From: Holosporales bacterium
Lineage (GTDB): Bacteria > Pseudomonadota > Alphaproteobacteria > BNTO01
Direction of reading: 5' to 3'
Length of the DNA stretch: 5,396 nucleotides
NCBI GenBank assembly: GCA_031257795.1
Contig: JAIRNW010000050.1
Coordinates: forward strand, 1-5,396
Shown: positions 1 to 5,099 of the stretch, piece after piece
Numbering within the stretch: position 1 is the stretch's first letter
How the letters are laid out: each line of letters starts with the position of its first letter
Made by a program: the position numbers and the translations under genes
The notes under the pieces: model-generated
Seen by the model: the letters and a program-made list of their open reading frames with translations, nothing else
Told to the model about the DNA's origin: nothing
The model's database searches: none

Positions 1-118
1 TTTTTGGGTACGTCGATCCGGTGCTCGAATGCTCACGTACATCTAAGTACGCTCCGCTTCTGTGCTCCGTGTCTCCTTCCCAAAATTCTGATTTTGAAGG
101 TTTCGAAAGAGGTCCAAT
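1..118. repeat. Left-edge part of a 150-bp palindromic element inserted in frame in the radical SAM gene
   Basis: Bases 1-83 are the core shared with the right edge. Bases 84-118 are the arm, ending in GAAAGAGGTCCAAT (105-118), the exact reverse complement of 5282-5295. CTGATTTTGAAG (88-99) is likewise the exact complement of 5302-5313. Joined across the window ends, the element is 150 bp, or exactly 50 codons, encoding radical SAM residues 200-249. The core holds the dyad CGTAC (36-40)/GTACG (47-51) and the family block at 44-62. This resembles the protein-coding Rickettsia palindromic elements in size and behaviour; homology to them is not shown. Confidence 0.75.
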
Positions 119-715
119 AGGTCTAATACCAATGGTGCTTGCTAAAAACTTGGCAATATCAATCAGATCCTTTCTATCGATAATCTGCGGGTCAACCGTT
201 GTTCTGCATTCAAAAGACTTCCCGCTCTTTTTCAATATATCCAAACTCATTTTTACGCAATCTTGAGGGCTGCCAACCGCACTTTTTGGGGCGTCTGAAG
301 CCACTCCAGGCATGACGACCTCCATATATCTTTCGAGTGGGGCCTTAATATCAAAACCGACCCAATCCACGTATTCCATGACATCTTGTAAGACAGAAGG
401 GAAACCGCCTGCGGTGTGCAGCGCCACCTTAAACCCCTCCGCCTTCACACGCCTCGCCGCCTCAACGATTGCGTGCTGCACCAACGGCTCCCCGCCGCTA
501 AAGACGACTCCGTCGAGAAACCCCTTTCTTTCCACAATTTGTGGAAAAATCTCTTCAAAGAATGATACATTTGCCTTGAATTGCTGCAGCTCTTTGTTTT
601 GGCAATACCTGCAGCTCCACGGACACCCCTGGCAAAACACAACGCAAGATACGCTAACTAATGGGAAATCCACAGAGGAAAAGGGAACAAACCCTCCTAC
701 CGACAAATCCGTCAT
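1..715 (-). CDS. Radical SAM enzyme, anaerobic ribonucleotide reductase activase-like (N-terminal 238 codons; runs off left edge)
   Basis: Reading leftward from ATG at 715, the frame stays open for 238 codons to base 1. Residues 31-38 are CPWSCRYC, the Cx3Cx2C motif that binds the radical SAM 4Fe-4S cluster. SGGEP (73-77) is the SAM-binding motif, and FDIKAP (121-126) and RTTVDP (171-176) are further family landmarks. The opening GGFVPFSSVDFP resembles NrdG2-type activases, which cleave S-adenosylmethionine to place a glycyl radical on class III ribonucleotide reductase in the cytoplasm. The start is supported by AGGAG at 725-729, nine bases upstream. From about residue 200 the protein is encoded by palindromic repeat DNA, unlike the family. 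Because the window ends are identical, the frame probably continues at 5313-5054 to give 324 residues. The partner reductase is not in the window. The radical SAM family is certain; the exact substrate is inferred. Confidence 0.88.
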   Translation of the reverse strand, partial: MTDLSVGGFVPFSSVDFPLVSVSCVVFCQGCPWSCRYCQNKELQQFKANVSFFEEIFPQIVERKGFLDGVVFSGGEPLVQHAIVEAARRVKAEGFKVALHTAGGFPSVLQDVMEYVDWVGFDIKAPLERYMEVVMPGVASDAPKSAVGSPQDCVKMSLDILKKSGKSFECRTTVDPQIIDRKDLIDIAKFLASTIGIRPIGPLSKPSKSEFWEGDTEHRSGAYLDVREHSSTGSTYPK

Positions 716-724
716 CTTTCTCTT

Positions 725-729
725 CTCCT
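725..729 (-). promoter_or_regulatory. Ribosome binding site of the radical SAM gene
   Basis: AGGAG lies nine bases before the ATG at 715. It directly follows GATTGGCTATAGT, an arm-like sequence of the local repeat family (731-743), so the repeat boundary coincides with the start of the translation signal. Confidence 0.7.
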
Positions 730-730
730 A

Positions 731-920
731 CTATAGCCAATCGTAACTGAACTGTGGGGTTGTCGAACGGTGCCCCAACACGGTGCCCCAACAAAGTCTG
801 CGACTTTGCCTGGAGCTCGCTTCGTGTCTACTGCCACAATTCACCTGTGATCGGGACATATCCAGCCCTCGAAAGAGGTCCAGTTCGATGGCTCGTCGAG
901 CCTTCGATGATTGAGTAGAC
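731..920. repeat. Composite, partly decayed member of the palindromic repeat family
   Basis: This fills most of the 247-bp gap between the lipoprotein and radical SAM genes. The head at 731-770 (TATAGCCAATC ... GTCGAACGG) matches the head of the 2179-2346 and 2552-2850 elements. A perfect hairpin CAAAGTC-TGC-GACTTTG lies at 792-808. GTCTACT (826-832) pairs with AGTAGAC (914-920), and GCTCG-T-CGAGC sits at 891-901. TCGAAAGAGGTCCA (869-882) is identical to 103-116 in the element inside the radical SAM gene. The outer arms match poorly, so the exact limits are uncertain. I see no gene in 716-962. Confidence 0.6.
768..793. repeat. Perfect tandem duplication of 13 bp
   Basis: CGGTGCCCCAACA occurs twice head to tail (768-780 and 781-793). 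The related elements at 2218-2230 and 2588-2601 have only one copy of this segment, so it is a local duplication, probably by slippage. Confidence 0.9.
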
Positions 921-962
921 CAATACTACTCCTCCCGCCAACTCGACCGATCATTTTGGTGC

Positions 963-1967
963 CTACTGCTGTGCTGCAGTTTTTCCTCTGTGCTTTCTGT
1001 GTCGTTTCGAAGTTGCGTCGCTTGTGGATTGCTCGAGCGCAGATGTTTCCTGTTTTTGTTTGGCGGCCGCTTCCCGTTCCTTCTTTAGCTGCTCATTTTT
1101 CTTCGCCAGATCAGCTTGCTTCGCCAATCTTCCCATAGCCTCTTTTGCACTGCCGCGTTGTTTTGAAAGCACCTCGGCAACTTCGGCGATCCATTGCTCA
1201 AATACCTCTTTTGATACGGCCTTCCCCTCCACCAATGGGCCGTAAAACAATTCATAAACACGCCCCTTACAAAGCTCTATATCTTTCTCCTTGTTAATTG
1301 AAACCTCAGGGAATTGAAGGAGTCCTGTCAGGCGATTATCCACCACTAGCGCAACGATATCACGTGCGTACCGGCTCCCAACTATCGCGGCACGTTCTAA
1401 CATTGCAATTCCGATATTCCTCAATATCGCCGCGATCACATGAACTGGCCAAGCCAAATACTGCGGATTGGGCGGTGGTATTGGCAAGTCGTATAACTTG
1501 GCGGCCTCCACTTTTCCAACAAACATATCGTAGAACATCGTCGCAAAAGATTCGCTCAGGATAACCAGCAGCGTCCCGTATACAAGAAGGAAAGCCGCAT
1601 CATTTTTCAGTTGTCCATTCGCCAACGCAAAGATCGTAGGAATATTGGACAGCACGAGGACATCCCCGTCTGGCGCGCCAGCCTGCGCCTTTTTCGGCCG
1701 ATAGCCTGGCCCGAACATTGAAGCGTCTCCGCACGGGGATGGTTTGAGGTACAACAGCACTATTATCAGATTTTTCAGCCAATTGTAGTGGGCGCTACCA
1801 AGCAATTTAGCGGCGGCGTCTGCGTGACTCTTTGGAATATTGCCCCCGCCAACTAATGCGCGCTCAAGCAGAGAATAGGCGCTCTGTGCGTCACCACTGT
1901 TGAATAACGGTAGCGCATCACATTCGCACGCAACGAGCGCCAGCATTGCGATAGTAATCTTTTTCAT
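963..1967 (-). CDS. Putative lipoprotein of unknown function with hydrophobic middle and charged coiled-coil tail
   Basis: The product is 334 residues. An in-frame ATG at 2033 exists, but the start at 1967 is preferred because GGGAGGG ends four bases upstream and the protein then opens with a signal peptide, MKKITIAMLALVAC. LVA-C14 fits a lipobox, so lipid attachment at Cys14 and export are likely; cleavage by signal peptidase I near residue 18 is an alternative. Residues about 104-150 and 172-195 contain hydrophobic helices (for example AAFLLVYGTLLVIL) with proline-rich LPIPPPNP between them. Residues about 252-312 are rich in Lys, Glu, Ala and Gln and probably form a coiled coil, followed by a basic tail KRHRKHRGK. 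I do not recognise the family and infer no function. It lies between tRNA-Ser and the radical SAM gene on the same strand, but repeat-rich spacers on both sides argue against tight operon coupling. Confidence 0.82.
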   Translation of the reverse strand: MKKITIAMLALVACECDALPLFNSGDAQSAYSLLERALVGGGNIPKSHADAAAKLLGSAHYNWLKNLIIVLLYLKPSPCGDASMFGPGYRPKKAQAGAPDGDVLVLSNIPTIFALANGQLKNDAAFLLVYGTLLVILSESFATMFYDMFVGKVEAAKLYDLPIPPPNPQYLAWPVHVIAAILRNIGIAMLERAAIVGSRYARDIVALVVDNRLTGLLQFPEVSINKEKDIELCKGRVYELFYGPLVEGKAVSKEVFEQWIAEVAEVLSKQRGSAKEAMGRLAKQADLAKKNEQLKKEREAAAKQKQETSALEQSTSDATSKRHRKHRGKTAAQQ

Positions 1968-1971
1968 TTGT

Positions 1972-1978
1972 CCCTCCC
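1972..1978 (-). promoter_or_regulatory. Ribosome binding site that fixes the lipoprotein start
   Basis: GGGAGGG sits four bases before the ATG at 1967. The longer in-frame alternative at 2033 would put this purine block and a repeat fragment inside the coding sequence and bury the signal peptide, so the shorter start is chosen. Confidence 0.8.
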
Positions 1979-1979
1979 T

Positions 1980-2030
1980 ATATAGCCAATCACATCCGAA
2001 CTTTGGGGGAGTCGCCATACCTGTCTCCCA
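1980..2030. repeat. Repeat-arm fragment with a small hairpin upstream of the lipoprotein gene
   Basis: TATATAGCCAATCAC (1980-1994) matches the head consensus of the other elements. It is followed by an imperfect hairpin in which TTTGGGGGAG (2001-2010) faces CTCCCACAAA (2024-2033 region). No full opposite arm is visible, so this is a solo arm or degraded copy. Together with 2031-2064 it makes up the spacer between the lipoprotein gene and tRNA-Ser, where nothing else is evident apart from a T6 run just after the tRNA on the minus strand. Confidence 0.45.
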
Positions 2031-2064
2031 CAAAACCGCCCCCGGCCTCCACTAAAAAACTACT

Positions 2065-2154
2065 TGGCGGAGAGAGGGGGATTCGAACCCCCGATACAGT
2101 TTCCCGTATACACGCTTTCCAGGCGTGCGCCTTAAACCACTCGGCCATCTCTCC
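2065..2154 (-). tRNA. trnS-GGA: tRNA-Ser, anticodon GGA
   Basis: Read on the minus strand, the 90 bases fold as a class II tRNA. The acceptor stem pairs GGAGAGA with TCTCTCC, followed by discriminator G and an encoded CCA (2067-2065). The anticodon stem is CACGC/GCGTG with loop CTGGAAA, giving anticodon GGA at 2120-2118, which reads UCC and UCU serine codons. The long variable arm (ATAC...GTAT) is typical of serine tRNAs. The T arm is GGGGG-TTCGAAT-CCCCC, with the invariant TTCGA. A G identity at position 73 also fits serine. Nothing looks degenerate. Transcription probably starts from the promoter candidate at 2180-2207. Confidence 0.97.
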
Positions 2155-2178
2155 GTACACTTAATTCACATTTCCAAC

Positions 2179-2346
2179 GTATATACCCAGTCATCAAAAG
2201 ATTGCAAGTTCGTCGAACGGAGCTCCAACAAAGTCCACGACTTTACCGGGAGCCCGGTGTTGCTCGAATGCTCACGTCCCATAAGTACGCTGCGCTTCTG
2301 CGCGACGTGTCTCCTGCTCGCAAACTTTCGATGACTGGGTATACAC
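2179..2346. repeat. 168-bp palindromic element with 27-base arms
   Basis: The arm at 2179-2205 pairs with 2320-2346 at 24 of 27 positions, around ACCCAGTCATC/GATGACTGGGT. The left half has the shared head CGTCGAACGG, a hairpin AAAGTC-CAC-GACTTT (2230-2244) and a second perfect hairpin ACCGGG-AG-CCCGGT (2245-2258). The right half (2254-2315) matches the core in the element at the window ends, including TAAGTACGCTGCGCTTCTG (2282-2300). The element is therefore mosaic: an arm and head like 2552-2850, and a core like the other type. Open frames over it on either strand are by-products of the repeat, not genes. Confidence 0.85.
2180..2207 (-). promoter_or_regulatory. Candidate sigma70-type promoter for tRNA-Ser, inside a repeat arm
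   Basis: On the minus strand TTGCAA (2207-2202) is followed after 16 bases by TATATA (2185-2180). Transcription would begin near 2173, leaving a leader of about 18 bases before the tRNA at 2154, which is ordinary for a tRNA gene. Both boxes lie in the left arm of the palindrome at 2179-2346, so the repeat may supply the promoter. The -35 box is imperfect and the call is inferred from sequence alone. Confidence 0.45.
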
Positions 2347-2551
2347 TCCGCATAAACAGCCACCAAATTGTGACTATGGGGAAAACATCAATTAAATATA
2401 CCACGAAGATGGTCGTAGCAGGATAGTAAAATTAGGCATAGCAGACCTAACTTAGTCAAAGTTACCGCTGCAAGCAGTAGTGCCCAGCGTGATTATTCGA
2501 CGCGCTCAACAGACGCGGCGAAAAAGTAGAGAGTTTGCTCTCTAATTCCTT
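2347..2551. other. Intergenic stretch without a gene
   Basis: About 205 bp separate the two large palindromes. I see no convincing coding sequence. A weak plus-strand promoter-like pair (TTGTGA at 2368 and TTAAAT at 2392, 18 bases apart) could serve glmS but is far from consensus. The only clear structure is the hairpin at 2521-2544. The glmS promoter is otherwise unidentified. Confidence 0.5.
2521..2544 (-). terminator. Rho-independent terminator on the minus strand
   Basis: On the minus strand the stem TAGAGAG-CAAA-CTCTCTA (7 bp perfect, loop 2537-2534) is followed by C and five T residues (2525-2521). In the plus direction the hairpin is followed by AATTCC, not a T run, so it should act leftward only. 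No minus-strand gene lies to its right within the window, so its transcript is unknown. Confidence 0.6.
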
Positions 2552-2850
2552 TATACTCAATCACGAAAAGCTTGCAGGTTCGTAGAGATGGTGCCACAAC
2601 AAAGTATGCAAATTTGATTGGAGTCCGGAGCTCAAGCCGAGCGGCTTCGGGCTCCCGGCAAAGTCGTATACTTTGTTAGGGCGTCATCTCAGAACACGTT
2701 AACATAAGATTTAAATTGATGATTTTTCAGGAGAAGCGGAGCGTACTAAACGCACATGAGTTTCGAACAGGATTCGACGCAGAAAAGACCAATTTAAATC
2801 ATTATGTCAGCAGGTTCTCAGCGAACCTGCAAACTTTTGTGGCTGGTATA
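2552..2850. repeat. Large palindromic element interrupted by a nested insertion
   Basis: The outer arm from 2552 (TATACTCAATCACGAAAAGC) pairs with 2822-2850. Further in, 2584-2639 pairs with 2642-2690 around ACAAAGTAT/ATACTTTGT and AGCCG/CGGCT. Without the insert at 2693-2816 and one duplicated CTCAG, the element would be 170 bp, nearly the same as the 168-bp element at 2179-2346, with which it shares arm and head sequence. It fills the upstream region of glmS and ends three bases before the glmS ribosome binding site. No coding sequence is evident. Confidence 0.85.
2693..2816. mobile_element. 124-bp nested palindromic element with CTCAG target-site duplication
   Basis: CTCAG stands immediately on both sides (2688-2692 and 2817-2821). 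The ends are inverted: AAC...GTT, then TAACATAAGATTTAAATTG (left) against CAATTTAAATCATTATGTCA (right), with small gaps. The interior (2729-2781), read on the minus strand, matches the core of the element in the radical SAM gene, including the block at 2731-2749. There is no room for a transposase, so mobility would depend on one supplied elsewhere, as with MITEs or REP/RAYT systems. Removing the insert and one CTCAG restores the surrounding palindrome. Confidence 0.8.
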
Positions 2851-2852
2851 AA

Positions 2853-2858
2853 AGGAGG
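2853..2858 (+). promoter_or_regulatory. Strong ribosome binding site of glmS abutting a repeat arm
   Basis: AGGAGG lies five bases before the ATG at 2864 and begins three bases after the right arm of the 2552-2850 palindrome. The arm ends in TGGTATAAA, which resembles an extended -10 box. A transcript starting from it would begin at or after the Shine-Dalgarno site, so a promoter role for glmS is doubtful. Confidence 0.8.
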
Positions 2859-2863
2859 ATTTT

Positions 2864-5020
2864 ATGTGCGGATTGGTCGGTATCGCTTCTGAAAAAGGGA
2901 AAGTGTCCCTTGTGCTGGACGTTCTCAGCAAACTGGAATACCGCGGATACGACTCGGCCGGCTATTCTCTCGTCTTACCATCCGGCGAGCTCTGCACGCG
3001 CAAAGTTATCGGAAGCGTCAGCGGTCTGTCGCCACTTCCCCACTGCGACTCCGGTTTCTCTGGCGCGTCGATAGCCCCAATCTTTGTTGGCATAGCTCAC
3101 ACACGCTGGGCAACGCACGGGGACGTCTCAATTGAGAATGCTCAGCCACAAACCAATGAAACCATCGCAGTTGCGCATAACGGAATCATAGAGAATTACG
3201 CGGAATTGAAAGAAATCGAGTTTGCAAACGAGAAAAATGTGCTTTTCAGAAGCCAAACGGACACTGAAATCATTGTGCACTTGATTGCAAAGTATTTCGC
3301 CAGCAAACCAGATAAGACGCTAGAGAGCTTCGTGGAAGCTACACAGTACGCCCTGGCGCGCCTAAATGGAACGTTTGCCCTCGCCATAATCAACTCGCTT
3401 TTCAAAGACGTGATAATTGTCGCGAAAAAGGATAGTCCGCTGGTTGTTGGAACTGGGGTCAACGAATTTAGCGGGGATGTATTTTTCGCGTCTGATGTTG
3501 TTGCGATTGCGCAGTACGTTGGCAGCTATACAGCGCTAGATGACGGAGATCTGTGTTTGATAAGCAGGAAACAAAATGCTGAGAATCCTGACGCAAGTTT
3601 GGGTTTCCATTGCGAGTTTCTCAAATTTAAAATCAACCAAGCCAACACCGCTTCAAATCCCACTGATTCGACGTCCAAAGAGAAAGATGTTCAATCGAGT
3701 CCTAATAAAACAGATTGCGATGCTGTTTGTAAAAAATGGGAGAAGTCCCTGCCTAGCGATCCATTGTACGGGAAGGGGGATTTCCAGGATTTCACCAGCA
3801 AAGAGATTTTCGATCAGCAAAAAGTTGTGTCTAAGATGATAAACACGCTGGAGCGCGGGGACTTTGTTCCGCTTGCCAGGCGCGTCAGTTTGACCAAAAG
3901 CGTTAATTTCCTTGCTTGTGGCTCATCTCTTTATGCCGGCGTGATTGGACGATATATCCTTGAGAAATATTGCGGGATGCCCGCATCGGCGGAGTGCGCG
4001 TCCGAGTTTTCCTATAGAAACGCCATTCTATCACCAGACGGCCTGTACGTTTTCATTTCGCAATCCGGCGAGACGGGAGACACACTACGTGCGCTTGACT
4101 ACACGATGGATGTGCTGAAGAGGCACGCCATCCTGACGGGAGCGTTCGTGGAAGCCGAGGCAGAGGCTAAGGGGCATAGCTTGGCGAGTTTGCTGCAAAA
4201 TCACATACTCGTTGTAACTAACTCCGTTCACAGCTCGATTGCCAGGAGGGTCAACAATTTCATTCCGTTAAACGCGGGTCCGGAGTTCGGTGTTGTGTCT
4301 ACTAAGGCGTTTTCCGCACAAGTTGCGGTGCTGGCGTGTTTGGCAGTTGAGCTCCTGCAGCAGCGCGCTAAGCACGGGCCGTCTGAACTGGCTTACATAA
4401 AAAGCTCTGTGTTGCAGCTTGAGCAAGACTTCGCGCCAACCGGACTGAAGCTGTACGAAGACTTAAAGAAAGTGCCGGATTTACTGAAGGAAACCTTGCA
4501 ATTTTTCGACGCTTTCGATTCGCAAAAGGAAATGTTTAAGATAGTGAAAACCCTTGCCGGAGCGAAAAGCGTGCTTTTCCTGGGAAGAGGCGTGAATTAC
4601 CCTGTTGCCTCGGAGAGTGCCTTAAAGTTCAAGGAAATAACGTACATACATGCTGAGGGGTACCCGGCCGGGGAGATGAAACACGGCCCGATTGCTTTGG
4701 TGGATGAATCTGTTGTGTCTGTTTTCATTATGCCTAGCGACGAATTGATGCCAAAGACGCTGTCGAATATTCAGGAGATTGTTGCGAGGCGAGGGACCGT
4801 GATCTTGCTTACGGACCGAAATGGGAAAGAGTGCGTTAACGAGTTGGCTAGACAAAAAGAGACAAAGATCCTGACGTGCGTTTTGCCGGAAACTGGCGAC
4901 TTTTCCAAGCTTTTTGTGTATAGCGTTATGGGGCAAATTATTGCATACAAAGTTGCGAGGCTCATGGGGCTAAACGTGGACCGACCAAGAAACTTGGCAA
5001 AGTCTGTAACCGTGGAATAG
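2864..5020 (+). CDS. glmS: Glutamine-fructose-6-phosphate aminotransferase (isomerizing), GlmS
   Basis: This cytoplasmic enzyme makes glucosamine-6-phosphate from fructose-6-phosphate and glutamine, the first committed step to UDP-GlcNAc for peptidoglycan and lipopolysaccharide. Residues 2 to about 235 are the glutaminase domain: the nucleophile Cys2 is exposed after Met removal, followed by YRGYDSAG (26-33), HTRWATHG (79-86), NGIIEN (106-111) and TDTE (132-135). Two SIS sugar-isomerase domains follow, with ACGSS (351-355), SQSGET (399-404), VVSTKAF (477-483) and LGRG (573-576). Glu591, His607 in KHGP and Lys713 in RNLAKSVTVE match E. coli Glu488, His504 and Lys603, the isomerase residues. 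AGGAGG at 2853-2858 supports the start. At 718 residues it is about 110 longer than the E. coli enzyme, chiefly from a polar linker at about 245-310 and smaller loops near 60-72 and 420-448. All expected catalytic residues are present. Confidence 0.98.
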   Translation: MCGLVGIASEKGKVSLVLDVLSKLEYRGYDSAGYSLVLPSGELCTRKVIGSVSGLSPLPHCDSGFSGASIAPIFVGIAHTRWATHGDVSIENAQPQTNETIAVAHNGIIENYAELKEIEFANEKNVLFRSQTDTEIIVHLIAKYFASKPDKTLESFVEATQYALARLNGTFALAIINSLFKDVIIVAKKDSPLVVGTGVNEFSGDVFFASDVVAIAQYVGSYTALDDGDLCLISRKQNAENPDASLGFHCEFLKFKINQANTASNPTDSTSKEKDVQSSPNKTDCDAVCKKWEKSLPSDPLYGKGDFQDFTSKEIFDQQKVVSKMINTLERGDFVPLARRVSLTKSVNFLACGSSLYAGVIGRYILEKYCGMPASAECASEFSYRNAILSPDGLYVFISQSGETGDTLRALDYTMDVLKRHAILTGAFVEAEAEAKGHSLASLLQNHILVVTNSVHSSIARRVNNFIPLNAGPEFGVVSTKAFSAQVAVLACLAVELLQQRAKHGPSELAYIKSSVLQLEQDFAPTGLKLYEDLKKVPDLLKETLQFFDAFDSQKEMFKIVKTLAGAKSVLFLGRGVNYPVASESALKFKEITYIHAEGYPAGEMKHGPIALVDESVVSVFIMPSDELMPKTLSNIQEIVARRGTVILLTDRNGKECVNELARQKETKILTCVLPETGDFSKLFVYSVMGQIIAYKVARLMGLNVDRPRNLAKSVTVE

Positions 5021-5099
5021 GGTATCACCAATCACGACAGAACTGCGGGTTCGTCAATCCATTGCTCGGCTCGAGCAGTACGTATACATTTCGAACCCG
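5021..5099. repeat. Repeat arm and nested hairpins at the glmS 3' end
   Basis: GGTATCACCAATCACGA begins right after the glmS stop and matches the family head. CGGGTTCG (5046-5053) pairs perfectly with CGAACCCG (5092-5099), and inside it TGCTCG-GCT-CGAGCA (5063-5077) is a perfect 6-bp hairpin. It could slow or end transcription of glmS, but no T run follows, so it is not a classic terminator. On the minus strand it overlaps the last codons of the presumed radical SAM gene. Confidence 0.65.

Noticed and set aside
312..746. 144-codon plus-strand frame opposite the radical SAM gene
   Set aside because: The minus strand carries the radical SAM motifs in this interval and a proper start site; this is a shadow frame.
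731..920. CRISPR array
   Set aside because: The repeats are palindromic elements of different lengths with no regular spacing and no spacers; the only tandem unit is one 13-bp duplication.
1968..2033. Lipoprotein start at ATG 2033
   Set aside because: It would add 22 residues encoded by repeat sequence and bury both the signal peptide and a strong ribosome binding site.
2125..2426. Small open frames of 66-74 codons on both strands
   Set aside because: They overlap the tRNA-Ser gene and the 168-bp palindrome, lack good ribosome binding sites and encode repeat sequence in several frames.
2841..2852. Extended -10 promoter (TGGTATAAA) for glmS
   Set aside because: Transcription would start at or beyond the Shine-Dalgarno site, and no matching -35 box lies at the right distance.
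2552..2863. glmS ribozyme or riboswitch in the glmS leader
   Set aside because: The leader is accounted for by two nested palindromic repeats. I see no glmS ribozyme core, and the structure near the start codon is a repeat arm.
3594..3800. Palindromic element inside glmS
   Set aside because: The extra linker sequence shows no inverted arms and no match to the repeat cores seen elsewhere in the window.
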